From NCBI RefSeq assembly GCF_001314225.1, contig NZ_CP012697.1, positions 3,968,001 through 4,032,000 of the forward strand: a DNA stretch of 64,000 nt. Reading direction: 5' to 3'. Under the pieces are notes generated by a model. That model did no database searches. It saw nothing but the letters and a program-made list of their open reading frames with translations, and was not told the origin of the DNA. Each line of letters starts with the position of its first letter. The first letter of the stretch is position 1. Origin of the DNA: Microbacterium sp. No. 7 (GTDB lineage Bacteria > Actinomycetota > Actinomycetes > Actinomycetales > Microbacteriaceae). Shown here in pieces: positions 35,088-42,885 of the stretch. A program made the translations under genes and the position numbers.

Positions 35088-35447
35088 CTACAGGGCGAGG
35101 TGCAGCCGCAGGGCGTCGTCGATCGCGCCCATGGTCTCGTCGGGCACCCACCCGGCGATCGCGGAGACACGGCGCACCGACACGGTGCGCACCTGCTCGG
35201 CCTGCGCCTTGCCGTCGCGCGGCAGGCCCGTGACGGCGCTCGGCAGCAGCACCTGAAAGTCATGGACCCGCGCGGTGCTGCTCGTGACCGGAACGACGGT
35301 GATCGTGCCCTCGGCGCGCAGCGCGGCGACGTTCGCGGTGTTGTTGCTCACCACGACGGCCGGGCGCGTGCGCGCCGCCTCGCTGCCGACCGCAGGGTCG
35401 AGGCTCACGAGCACGATCTGACCCCGGCGCAGAAAGGGGATCGTCAC
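35088..35447 (-). CDS. mazF: type II toxin MazF/PemK family endoribonuclease
   Basis: A 119-aa protein with the MazF fold. FLRRGQIVLVSLDPAVGSEAARTRPAVVVS contains the conserved RG(D/E/Q)I-V strand and the ExxxRPxVV catalytic loop. TITVVPVTSST is the second strand pair carrying the catalytic Thr/Ser. The GTG start at 35447 overlaps the antitoxin stop (GTGA). MazF toxins cleave single-stranded RNA at short sequences; the target is not predictable. Confidence 0.88.
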   Translation of the reverse strand: MTIPFLRRGQIVLVSLDPAVGSEAARTRPAVVVSNNTANVAALRAEGTITVVPVTSSTARVHDFQVLLPSAVTGLPRDGKAQAEQVRTVSVRRVSAIAGWVPDETMGAIDDALRLHLAL

Positions 35448-35665
35448 GCGACGCCGTCCGCGACGGCGGCATCCCACGTCGCCTCGTCTTCGTGCCATTC
35501 GGCGAAGGCCTCGGCGTACGCGTCGGCGAGCCGGCTCTCGCGCAGCAGTCGCACGGCCTGCTGCACCGCCGCCGACCGGCTCTCGGCGCGCCCCGATGAC
35601 GCCTCCAGATCGAGGAAGGCGACGTCCTGCTCGCTCAAGCTCACACTCACCTTCGTGAATCCCAT
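35444..35665 (-). CDS. antitoxin of the MazEF-type pair (ribbon-helix-helix)
   Basis: A 73-aa protein. MGFTKVSVSLSEQDVAFLDLEA followed by SRSAAVQQAVRLLRES is a ribbon-helix-helix DNA-binding domain. The acidic tail (EWHEDEATWDAAVADG) should bind the toxin. It is the first gene of the pair. No ribosome site exists; TAGCAT lies 6 nt before the ATG, so I predict a leaderless mRNA. Its likely operator is the 20-bp palindrome covering that box. Confidence 0.85.
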   Translation of the reverse strand: MGFTKVSVSLSEQDVAFLDLEASSGRAESRSAAVQQAVRLLRESRLADAYAEAFAEWHEDEATWDAAVADGVA

Positions 35666-35670
35666 GTCAT

Positions 35671-35690
35671 GATGCTACCAGGGTAGCATC
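35671..35690. promoter_or_regulatory. palindromic operator over the antitoxin promoter
   Basis: GATGCTACCAGGGTAGCATC is a 20-nt inverted repeat with 9-bp perfect arms. It contains the minus-strand -10 box TAGCAT (35677-35672), and a further half site TGCTACC lies at 35696-35702. Binding by the ribbon-helix-helix antitoxin would directly block the promoter. Confidence 0.7.
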
Positions 35691-35839
35691 CATCCTGCTA
35701 CCGCCGGCGATCAGTCTGAGCACCGATCCCGCTCGCCTGCCGGCGGTCTCGGCCGAGCGCACCCGAAACGGTCATTCTCGCTTGCGAGCGCGCCGCGACG
35801 CTTCATCCGCTCCTGAGCTCTGCCTAGACTCGTTCCGAG

Positions 35840-36118
35840 ATGAATGACCGCGACCTGCTCCTGCAACGCAGACACATCGTCAGCGTCATACTCCGTGCCG
35901 TCGAGAACGCCCCTGAGGTTCTTCGCATCTGCAACACGCTTCCCGCCGATACGGCGTCGGCCGGCCCCGCGCTGAGTGAGCTTCTGAGCATCAGCGAAAG
36001 CGAGAGCCAGATCGTCCTGAACATGCAGATCAAGATGTTCACACCTCACGCCCGCGCACGAGTCCGGGCAGAGCTGGAGGACCTGGATCATCGGCTGGCG
36101 AGGATCGACGCCCCGTAG
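35840..36118 (+). CDS. stand-alone miniprotein resembling the GyrA/ParC tower and coiled-coil region
   Basis: A 92-aa protein. RRHIVSVILRAVENAPEVLRI, LSELLSISESESQIVLNMQI and RARVRAELEDLDHRLARI align by eye, in order, with the helical segment of GyrA that reads roughly as an RR-x-I helix, then ILDLRLxxLT, then EYxxLxxxIAxL. The catalytic Tyr domain and C-terminal beta-pinwheel are absent, so it cannot be a topoisomerase. TAGACT at 35825-35830 lies 9 nt before the ATG. Base composition is less GC-rich than the neighbours. It might bind gyrase or DNA, or be a gyrA relic that is still intact. Function is unknown. Confidence 0.6.
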   Translation: MNDRDLLLQRRHIVSVILRAVENAPEVLRICNTLPADTASAGPALSELLSISESESQIVLNMQIKMFTPHARARVRAELEDLDHRLARIDAP

Positions 36119-36128
36119 GCTGGATGCC

Positions 36129-36968
36129 ATGCGCTTGGCCACCTGGAATGTGAACTCGATCCGTGCCCGCGTCGACCGCATCGTCGGCTTCGCCGCGCGC
36201 GAGGACGTCGACGTGCTCGCGATGCAGGAGATCAAGTGCAAGCCCGAGCAGTTCCCGTACGCGGCCTTCGAGGCCGCGGGGTACACCGTCGAGGCGCACG
36301 GGCACGACCAGTGGAACGGCGTGGCGATCGCCTCGCGCCTGCCCATCGACGACGTCGAGATCGCCTTCCCCGGCATGCCCGGGTTCAAGAAGGGATACGA
36401 CGGGCCCGACGCCCCGCAGGAGGCCCGCGCGCTGGGCGCGACGATCGACGGCGTGCGCGTGTGGAGCCTGTACGTGCCCAACGGCCGCGGTCTCGACGAC
36501 CCGCACTACGCGTACAAGCTGCAGTGGCTCGAGGCGCTGCGGGGCTACGCGAGCGACGCGCTCGCGGGCGACCCCGACCTCGCGCTCGCCCTCACCGGCG
36601 ACTTCAACATCGCCCCCACCGACGACGACAACGGCGACCCCACGATCGTGCCCGGCGTCACGACGCACGTGTCGCCGCCCGAGCGCGCGGCGTTCGCGGC
36701 GCTGCTCGACGCGGGCCTCGTCGACGCCGTGCGCCCGATCGTGCCGACCGGATACACGTACTGGGACTACAAGCAGCTGCGCTTCCCCCGCAACGAGGGC
36801 CTGCGCATCGACTTCATCCTCGGCTCGCACGCCTTCGCGGATGCCGTGGTGGGCGCCGCGATCCACCGTGACGAGCGCAAGGGCGACGGCCCGAGCGACC
36901 ACGTGCCGGTCGTCGTCGACCTCGACCTCGACGGCCCGGACGACGACGACCGCCCGATGATCTTCTGA
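36129..36968 (+). CDS. xthA: exodeoxyribonuclease III
   Basis: A 279-aa AP endonuclease/3'-exonuclease for base-excision repair. MRLATWNVNSIRARVDRI, LAMQEIKCKPEQFP (catalytic Glu), GDFNIAPTDDD (Asp-Asn), IDFILGS and PSDHVPVVVDL (catalytic His) give every active-site motif of the family. TAGGCT lies 7 nt before the ATG, with GGATGCC as spacer and no ribosome site, suggesting a leaderless mRNA. It starts 10 nt after the GyrA-like miniprotein. Confidence 0.95.
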   Translation: MRLATWNVNSIRARVDRIVGFAAREDVDVLAMQEIKCKPEQFPYAAFEAAGYTVEAHGHDQWNGVAIASRLPIDDVEIAFPGMPGFKKGYDGPDAPQEARALGATIDGVRVWSLYVPNGRGLDDPHYAYKLQWLEALRGYASDALAGDPDLALALTGDFNIAPTDDDNGDPTIVPGVTTHVSPPERAAFAALLDAGLVDAVRPIVPTGYTYWDYKQLRFPRNEGLRIDFILGSHAFADAVVGAAIHRDERKGDGPSDHVPVVVDLDLDGPDDDDRPMIF

Positions 36969-37001
36969 GCGCCGGGGCCTCCGAGCCCCCGGCGCGGCCG
37001 G

Positions 37002-37424
37002 TCAGTCGTCGGAGACGGTGATCGTGACCTCGACGTTGCCGCGGATCGCGTTCGAGTAGGGGCAGATGCGGTCGGCCGCCTCGGCGAGCTCGACGCCCTC
37101 GGCGTGCGTCAGGTGGGGGATCACGACCTCGAGCACGACCGCGAGGGTGTAGCCGCCCTCCTCCTTGCGCACGAGCGAGACCCGCGCGCCGACGCTGCTG
37201 TCGGCGAGATGCTTCTTCGCCGTGCGCCCGACGCTGAGCAGCGCGTTGTGGTAGCAGGCCGCGTAGCCGGCGGCGAAGAGGGCCTCCGGGTTGAGCGCTC
37301 CCCCGGGCCCGCCCAGCTCGGGCGGCATCCGGAGCTCGGCGTCGAGGAACCCGTCGCCCGTGGCGACGTGCCCGTTGCGGCCCTCGCCCGTGGAGAGGGC
37401 CTCGGCGGTGAAGACGGCATCCAT
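37002..37424 (-). CDS. ohr: organic hydroperoxide resistance protein (Ohr)
   Basis: A 140-aa OsmC/Ohr-fold thiol peroxidase reducing organic peroxides. The peroxidatic cysteine is in AAGYAACYHNALL and the second cysteine in DRICPYSNAIRGN, both at the expected places; the family arginine lies in the N-terminal half. ATG 37424 is preceded by GGAGCC. No OhrR-type regulator is visible in the window. Confidence 0.92.
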   Translation of the reverse strand: MDAVFTAEALSTGEGRNGHVATGDGFLDAELRMPPELGGPGGALNPEALFAAGYAACYHNALLSVGRTAKKHLADSSVGARVSLVRKEEGGYTLAVVLEVVIPHLTHAEGVELAEAADRICPYSNAIRGNVEVTITVSDD

Positions 37425-37609
37425 TGGCGGCTCCTGTTCTCGTGTCGTGGCGGCGGCCGCGGGCTCGCGGCACCGTCCGGCACCAACATATTCGAGCGGG
37501 TCGGTGCGGTGGGAGGGAGGGATCCTTCCCCCGGTCGGCGCGCTCATAGGCGGCCGGGGTAGCCTCGGGATGCACCGAGAACGCCTCACGACAGACGGAG
37601 AACCCCCTC

Positions 37610-38074
37610 ATGAAGAAGCTCCTGGTCGCCTCAGCGGCACTGCTCGCCGCCGTCGCCCTCACCAGCTGCTCCGCCTCGACCGACGCCGACGAGCCCGACC
37701 CCGCCGACGTCGTCACGTTGAGCGTCGGCGACTGCTTCAACGACGTCGCCGTCGAGGGCGACGACGCCGGCGCCGCCGACAGCGTGCCGATCGTCTCCTG
37801 CGACGAGCCGCACGACAACGAGGTGTACTACGAGTTCGAGCTGCCCGAGGGCGACTACCCCGGCGTCTCGGCGATCGAGGCCGCCATGAACGAGAACTGC
37901 GCGCGCGAGTTCCAGGAGTTCGTCGGCATCGTCGACAGCGAGTCGGACTTCTTCTACTTCGGCGTCCAGCCCACGGAGCTGAGCTGGAACGAGCGCGACG
38001 ACCGCCTCGTGCAGTGCGCCGTGTTCGAGCCGAACAAGCAGGTGACGGGAACGCTCAAGGGCGCCGCCCGCTGA
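37610..38074 (+). CDS. lipoprotein with Septum_form-like domain
   Basis: A 154-aa lipoprotein. The signal MKKLLVASAALLAAVALTSC has lipobox LTSC. The mature domain has LSVGDCFND, VSCDEPHDNEVYYEFELPEG, NCAREFQEFVG and LVQCAVF with paired cysteines, as in the actinobacterial Septum_form family. GGAG precedes the ATG and a TAGCCT box lies about 50 nt upstream, so this gene has a leader. The function is unknown despite the family name. Confidence 0.75.
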   Translation: MKKLLVASAALLAAVALTSCSASTDADEPDPADVVTLSVGDCFNDVAVEGDDAGAADSVPIVSCDEPHDNEVYYEFELPEGDYPGVSAIEAAMNENCAREFQEFVGIVDSESDFFYFGVQPTELSWNERDDRLVQCAVFEPNKQVTGTLKGAAR

Positions 38075-38104
38075 CGCCGCCGGGCGACGATCGCCGACGC
38101 GGCC

Positions 38105-39115
38105 CTACGCCGACACGATGTAGCGCAGCTCGGCGTGGGCCCGCGCGCGCTCGGCGCCGAGCGCACCGGTGAGCAGCGCGTCGACGGCATCCGCCATCGC
38201 GGAGTTGCCGCTCACGTACACGGAGCCGCCCGCCGCGACCAGGTCACGCGCCTCGGCCAGCTGCGGCGCGAGCAGGTCGGTGACCCGCCGCGGCGCGTGT
38301 GCCAGCTCGACGCGGTCGAGCGCCCCCGACGCGAGATGGCCGTCGAGCTCCCGCTCGATCCACGGCGCGAGGCCCTTGTCGCCCAGTCCCCACACGAGAT
38401 GGATGCCGCGGGCCCCCGCCCGCAGCGCCGCGAACACCCCCGCGGCGCCCGAGCCCGTGACGACGGCGAGCGCGGGACGGGCGCGGTCGAGGCGGTGCGG
38501 ATGCCGCAGCACCCAGCCGCGCACGACGGCGCCGGGCTGCAGGCGGTGCAGGTAGGCGGCCGCGCGCTCGGGCCACGCGGCCGACCGCGTCACCTGCAGG
38601 CGCAGCTCGTCGCCCGTCACATCCGACACGGTGTAGAACCGCGGCGTGATGCGCGGCGCCCGCGAGGGGTCGGCCGGCGTCCCGGCGCTGAGGTCGAGCA
38701 CGCGGCGGCGCAGCTCGCCGCCCGTCGCGCGCACGCGCCGCGAGGGGCGATGCGGCAGCGGCGTCGACCAGTGGGGCACGGACGCGTCGTCGCCGGGCGC
38801 GTGGCCGTCGGCCGGGTTCTCCCACCACACCTGCAGCATGTCGCCCGGCAAGGCGCCGCTGCCGGTCGCATCGAGGGCGATCTCGACGATCTCGCTGTGC
38901 CCGCCGCGCGCGAGCGAGCGCACCTCGATCGTCTCGAACCGGTGCGGCGGGCGTCGCACGGTGCCGCGCACGTCGCGCAGGTAGGCGGCGAAGGCGGCGT
39001 CGCGCACGGTGCGCCGGGGACGCGGATCGCGCACGAGCGCCCAGCGCACGGCATCCTCTCCCCACGACGTCAGCGCCCGCGCCCACGTCGTCGCGCTCTC
39101 GTTCCGCGTCGTCAT
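38105..39115 (-). CDS. FNR-type FAD/NAD(P)H reductase without flavodoxin domain
   Basis: A 336-aa protein resembling the reductase half of CysJ/P450-reductase-like flavoproteins. PRFYTVSDVTGDELRLQVTRS is the FAD-binding RxYS/T region. LAVVTGSGAAGVFAAL replaces the usual GPGTGIAPF NADP loop, and GGSVYVSGNSAMADAVDALL is the C-terminal nicotinamide loop. No N-terminal FMN domain is present. The ATG overlaps the MATE stop (ATGA), so it is expressed with the pump from an iron-box-like promoter. I infer a ferric or ferric-siderophore reductase. Confidence 0.65.
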   Translation of the reverse strand: MTTRNESATTWARALTSWGEDAVRWALVRDPRPRRTVRDAAFAAYLRDVRGTVRRPPHRFETIEVRSLARGGHSEIVEIALDATGSGALPGDMLQVWWENPADGHAPGDDASVPHWSTPLPHRPSRRVRATGGELRRRVLDLSAGTPADPSRAPRITPRFYTVSDVTGDELRLQVTRSAAWPERAAAYLHRLQPGAVVRGWVLRHPHRLDRARPALAVVTGSGAAGVFAALRAGARGIHLVWGLGDKGLAPWIERELDGHLASGALDRVELAHAPRRVTDLLAPQLAEARDLVAAGGSVYVSGNSAMADAVDALLTGALGAERARAHAELRYIVSA

Positions 39116-40494
39116 GGCGCCGTGCCGAGCGGCTCGGCGCCGGCGGGCTCGAGCTGCCCCTCGACGACGCGCGGCCGATCGCGCCAGCGTCCGCGCAGCC
39201 ACCGCCCGAGCAGCAGCGCGGCCTTGACCGCCTCGTTGAGCACGAGCGCCCAGAACGCTCCCGCGACGCCGAGGCCGAGCGTGTCGGCGAAGAGGAAGGA
39301 CGCCGGGGCGAGCACGAGCGCGCTCGTCGCGATCGAGTAGGCCATCGGCACCGCGACGTCGCCCGCCGAGCGCAGCGCTCCGTAGGCGATCGTCGTGACC
39401 GCCGACAGCGGCAGCAGCAGGATGCTGATCGCGAGGCCCGTCGTGGCCATCGCGACGGCGTCGGCGTCGAGGCCGACGAGCGGCAGCACGGCGGGCCCGG
39501 CGAGCCACAGCAGCGCCGTGAGCACGGCCGCGGCGATCGCGGTGCCGGCGATGGTGCGCAGCGTCTGGCGGCGCGCGTGGGCGGGATCGCGATCGCCCAC
39601 GTCCCAGCCGACGATCGTCTCGTTGCCCTGCGCCATCGCGAGCACGACGCCCGTGACGAGGGCGGTGAGCGTGAGGGCGAAGCCGTGCGCGTTCGTCGCG
39701 TCACGACCCAGGGCGTTGACGGCGGAGGCGCCCACGAGCACGGCGATGTTGAACGCCGAGTTCTCCACGACCGACGGGATCGACAGCCGCGCCATCGTCC
39801 ACGCCTGCCCGCCCGCCTGCCGCGGCGGCAGCGGCGTGAACAGCCCCACGCCGGCGACACGGCGCACGAGCCAGGCGAGGATCACGACCACGACGCCGCG
39901 CACGATGAGCGTCGGCAGCGCGGTCGCGACGATGCCGAGGTCGAGCACGAAGAGGAAGAGGAACAGCAGCGCGAGGTCGACGACGTTGATCACGATCGCC
40001 GGCAGCAGCAGCTCGACGGTGCGGCCGAAGGCGCGCAGCACCGAGAAGGCCGCCATCTGGTAGGCGTAGAACGCGACGCCCGCGGCCGCGATCCAGATGT
40101 ACGCGGAGGCGTCGGCGCGCAGGTGGTCGGCGGCGCGCAGCCACTCCAGGAACAGCGGCGCCCCGAGCGCGGCGACGAGCGCGAGGACGATCCCGAGCAG
40201 CGTGCTCGCCCGCAGCGCGATGATGCTCGCGCGCTGCGCCGCACGCATCGCGCCGGCGCCGAGCGACTGCGCGACGACGACGAGCGCGCCGAAGCCGAAC
40301 AGCACCGCGATGTCGTTCGCGACGCCGAACACGCGGTTGGCGATGCCGATCGCCGCGTTCAGGTCGGCGGAGACCGCCATGAGCATGATCTGGTTGCCGA
40401 GCGCGCCGAGCAGCGCGAACAGCGTCACGACGAGCAGCGGCCAGCTCAGCCGCATGAGGCCCTTGCGCTGGAAGGAGGGCGCGGATGCCGACAT
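39112..40494 (-). CDS. MATE family efflux transporter
   Basis: A 460-aa, 12-helix antiporter. WPLLVVTLFALLGALGNQIML at the N-terminus and the second-half counterpart SIPSVVENSAFNIAVLVGASA fit the MATE repeat pattern. GGGAGG lies just before ATG 40494. It differs clearly from the other MATE gene in this window. With its iron-box promoter and the coupled flavin reductase, I infer a role in exporting a siderophore or an iron chelate. Confidence 0.85.
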   Translation of the reverse strand: MSASAPSFQRKGLMRLSWPLLVVTLFALLGALGNQIMLMAVSADLNAAIGIANRVFGVANDIAVLFGFGALVVVAQSLGAGAMRAAQRASIIALRASTLLGIVLALVAALGAPLFLEWLRAADHLRADASAYIWIAAAGVAFYAYQMAAFSVLRAFGRTVELLLPAIVINVVDLALLFLFLFVLDLGIVATALPTLIVRGVVVVILAWLVRRVAGVGLFTPLPPRQAGGQAWTMARLSIPSVVENSAFNIAVLVGASAVNALGRDATNAHGFALTLTALVTGVVLAMAQGNETIVGWDVGDRDPAHARRQTLRTIAGTAIAAAVLTALLWLAGPAVLPLVGLDADAVAMATTGLAISILLLPLSAVTTIAYGALRSAGDVAVPMAYSIATSALVLAPASFLFADTLGLGVAGAFWALVLNEAVKAALLLGRWLRGRWRDRPRVVEGQLEPAGAEPLGTAP

Positions 40495-40522
40495 GATGCC
40501 TCCCGAGTGTGATCGACCCTGG

Positions 40523-40541
40523 TTAGGGTCGCCTTACTATA
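40523..40541. promoter_or_regulatory. DtxR/IdeR-like iron box over the MATE/reductase promoter
   Basis: Read on the minus strand this 19-mer is TATAGTAAGGCGACCCTAA, matching about 13 of 19 positions of the consensus TTAGGTTAGGCTAACCTAA, with the core AAGGC and CCTAA kept. It includes the -10 candidate TATAGT. Iron-loaded DtxR/IdeR would block transcription of the minus-strand operon. Confidence 0.55.
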
Positions 40542-40591
40542 CCGGGCGGGGCGAGAGCGGCAGGGTCCGGCGGAGCGGGGCGCCGTCTCCT

Positions 40592-40637
40592 CCGGCATCC
40601 CTCCCCCGGCCCATCTCCCCCGCGGGAGGGATGCCGG
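40592..40637. repeat. 14-bp inverted repeat upstream of the histidine kinase
   Basis: CCGGCATCCCTCCC (40592-40605) pairs perfectly with GGGAGGGATGCCGG (40624-40637) across 18 nt. It lies between the divergent MATE and kinase genes and includes the GGATGCC word on both arms. It could be a regulator site or an insulating hairpin. Confidence 0.6.
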
Positions 40638-40666
40638 GGTGCGCGGTCGCCCGTACGGTGGAGGGC

Positions 40667-41980
40667 ATGAGTGTCATGACGCGGCGGCCGCCCACGCCCG
40701 ACGATCTGCGCGGCGACGCGTGGCTCGGCGGCGGGCTCACGGTGCTCGGCGTCCTGAGCGGCTGGCTCGGGCAGATCGTGGGGTTCTTCGGCGACGAGAC
40801 CCCCGACCTCATCTGGGCCGTCGTCTACGCGCTCGTGCTGGGCGGCGCGATCGCCGTGCGGCGGCGCTTCCCCGGGATCGTGCTGATCGTCGTCATGCTC
40901 GCGTTCTTCGCCGCGCAGACCACGCGCCTGCCCGAGCTCTACGTCGGCAACGTCTCGATGTTCATCGCGATGTACACGGTCGGCGCCTGGATCGACGACC
41001 GGCGGCGCGCCCTCCTGCTGCGCGCGGGCGTCATCGCGGGCGTGTTCGTGTGGCTGCTCGTCGTCGCCTTCCAGTCGGCGGTCGGCGACTCCGAGCTCTC
41101 CAAGGCGGGGCTGTTCTCGCCGTTCGCGGCGTACACGCTCATGACGATGCTCGTCAACGCGGCGTTCTTCGGCGGGGCCTGGTACTTCGGCGACCGCGCC
41201 TACGCCGGGGCGCTCTCTCGCCTCGTGCTCGAGGAGCGCACCGCCGAGCTCGAGCACGAGCGCGAGCTGACCGCGGCGCAGGCCGTCGCCCTCGACCGCG
41301 TGCGCATCGCGCGCGAGCTGCACGACGTCGTCGCACACCACGTGTCGGCGATGGGCGTGCAGTCGGGCGCCGCGCGGGCCGTGCTCGACCGCGACCCCGA
41401 GGCCGCGCGCGAGGCGCTGCGCGGCGTCGAGCACGAGGCCCGCGAGGCGCTCGCCGAGCTGCGCCAGCTGCTGGAGACCCTGCGCACGCCCGACGCCGCC
41501 GCGCCGGGCGACTCCACCATCCGGCTCGACGCGCTCGGCGACCTCGTCGCGCATGCGCGCGACAACGGCCTGCCCGTGACACTGCAGGTCGTCGGCGACC
41601 CCGTGCCGGCGTCGGAGCTCGTGCAGGTCAACCTCTACCGCATCGCGCAGGAGGCGCTCACGAACGCCCGCCGGCACGCGGGACCGCACGCGACCGCCGA
41701 CGTGCGCCTGCGCTACGGCGACGACGCGATCGAGCTGGAGGTCAGCAACGAGGGGCGCGTGCTCACCGCGCCCCGGCCCGGTCTCGGCCTCGTCGGCATG
41801 CGCGAGCGCGCGCTCGCGACGGGCGGGACGATCGAGCTGGGCCCGCGGCCGCGCGGCGGCTATCTCGTGCGCGTGCGCGTGCCGCTGCGCGCGGCGGCCG
41901 GCACGCCCGTGGGGGTGCCGGCGTTATCCGCGTGCTGCTCGTCGACGACCACGCCGTCATGCGCGCGGGCTTCCGCATGA
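40667..41980 (+). CDS. sensor histidine kinase (HisKA_3, NarL/DesK-type)
   Basis: A 437-aa membrane kinase. Five to six hydrophobic segments form the sensor region (LTVLGVLSGWLGQIVGFFG to LMTMLVNAAFFGGAWYFG). A coiled linker leads to the dimerisation helix RVRIARELHDVVAHHVSAM with phospho-accepting His at about residue 219. The ATPase domain has YRIAQEALTNARRHAG (N-box) and LGLVGMRERALATGG (G-box). The last about 18 residues run into the response-regulator gene. TACGGT is 7 nt before the ATG. The signal is unknown. Confidence 0.9.
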   Translation: MSVMTRRPPTPDDLRGDAWLGGGLTVLGVLSGWLGQIVGFFGDETPDLIWAVVYALVLGGAIAVRRRFPGIVLIVVMLAFFAAQTTRLPELYVGNVSMFIAMYTVGAWIDDRRRALLLRAGVIAGVFVWLLVVAFQSAVGDSELSKAGLFSPFAAYTLMTMLVNAAFFGGAWYFGDRAYAGALSRLVLEERTAELEHERELTAAQAVALDRVRIARELHDVVAHHVSAMGVQSGAARAVLDRDPEAAREALRGVEHEAREALAELRQLLETLRTPDAAAPGDSTIRLDALGDLVAHARDNGLPVTLQVVGDPVPASELVQVNLYRIAQEALTNARRHAGPHATADVRLRYGDDAIELEVSNEGRVLTAPRPGLGLVGMRERALATGGTIELGPRPRGGYLVRVRVPLRAAAGTPVGVPALSACCSSTTTPSCARASA

Positions 41981-42642
41981 TCCTGCAGGCGGCGGGCGAC
42001 ATCCAGGTCGTCGGCGAGGCGGCCGACGGCGCCGAGGCCGTCGCGGCCGCGACCGGGCTCCTGCCCGACGTCATCTGCATGGACGTGCAGATGCCCGGCA
42101 TGGACGGCCTCGAGGCGACGCGCCGCATCGTCGCCGACGCCGGCGTCGCGGCATCCGTCATCATCGTCACGACCTTCGATCGCGACGACTACCTGTTCCA
42201 GGCGCTCGCGGCGGGCGCGAGCGGGTTCCTGCTGAAGAACGCGGGCCCCGAGCAGCTCGTCGACGCCGTGCGCATCGCCGCCGCGGGCGACGCGCTGCTC
42301 GCCCCCGAGGTGACGCGCCGCGTGATCGAGCGCTTCGCGGCATCCGCTCCCCCGCACGAGGTCCGGGGGATCTCGCGAGCCTCGGACGATCCCGCCGGCA
42401 ACGTCCGAGCTTCGCACGATCCTCCGAGGACGGCGGATGCCGGGGCCGTCGCCGGCCTCACCGAGCGCGAGGTCGAGGTGCTGCGGCTGCTCGCGCAGGC
42501 GATGAGCAACGCCGAGATCGCCGCGCAGCTGTTCATCGGCGAGGCCACCGTCAAGACCCACGTCTCGAACGTGCTGCTCAAGCTCGGCGTGCGCGACCGC
42601 GTCGGCGCCGTCGTCTACGCCCACCGCCACGGCCTCGCCTGA
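41932..42642 (+). CDS. LuxR/NarL-family response regulator
   Basis: About 236 aa. The receiver domain has LLVDDHAVMRAGF, phospho-Asp in CMDVQMPGMDG (about Asp51), VTTFDRDDY and LLKNA. The C-terminal helix-turn-helix is LTEREVEVLRLLAQAMSNAEIAAQLFIGEATVKTHVSN. The linker is long, with about 40 extra residues around GISRASDDPAGNVRASHDPP. The start is uncertain. The family normally begins MIRVLLVDD, but the codon before IRV is GTT (41923), so I use GTG 41932. It overlaps the kinase gene by 49 nt. Confidence 0.88.
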   Translation: MLLVDDHAVMRAGFRMILQAAGDIQVVGEAADGAEAVAAATGLLPDVICMDVQMPGMDGLEATRRIVADAGVAASVIIVTTFDRDDYLFQALAAGASGFLLKNAGPEQLVDAVRIAAAGDALLAPEVTRRVIERFAASAPPHEVRGISRASDDPAGNVRASHDPPRTADAGAVAGLTEREVEVLRLLAQAMSNAEIAAQLFIGEATVKTHVSNVLLKLGVRDRVGAVVYAHRHGLA

Positions 42643-42653
42643 CTCCCATCTCC

Positions 42654-42724
42654 CGCGAGACTGCACCGGTGCGACGAGACGGCACCTCTGGCGTGCGGTC
42701 TCGTCGCGCACGTGCAGTCTCGCG
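42654..42724 (+). terminator. multi-stem hairpin after the two-component genes
   Basis: An outer 13-bp stem (CGCGAGACTGCAC at 42654-42666, complement at 42712-42724) encloses a second stem GCGACGAGAC (42671-42680) with GTCTCGTCGC (42698-42707). It starts 12 nt after the stop. The following 42725-42885 is GC-rich with no gene; the ABC gene has GAGGAGG just before its ATG. Confidence 0.7.
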
Positions 42725-42885
42725 GTCAGTAGCGGTCAGCAGGGGGCGGCGGCGGATGCTGGGGGGGGTGGCGGACCCGCGGGTCCGCCGGGCGGGGGAG
42801 GCGGGCGGAATCCGCCGGGCGGGGGATGTCGCGGGGAGGCGGCGGCCGTAGCGTCGGAGGCACAATCCCGACCGAGGAGGAGCGC

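Noticed and set aside
39112..40494. The iron-box-controlled MATE gene as a duplicate of the MATE gene at 19080.
   Set aside because: The two share only family-level features; promoter type, length and neighbours differ, so a recent duplication is not supported.
40667..42642. Kinase and regulator as one hybrid protein split by a frameshift.
   Set aside because: The kinase has a complete G-box and the regulator a complete receiver. Overlapping kinase-regulator pairs are common in actinobacteria, so a 49-nt overlap is enough explanation.
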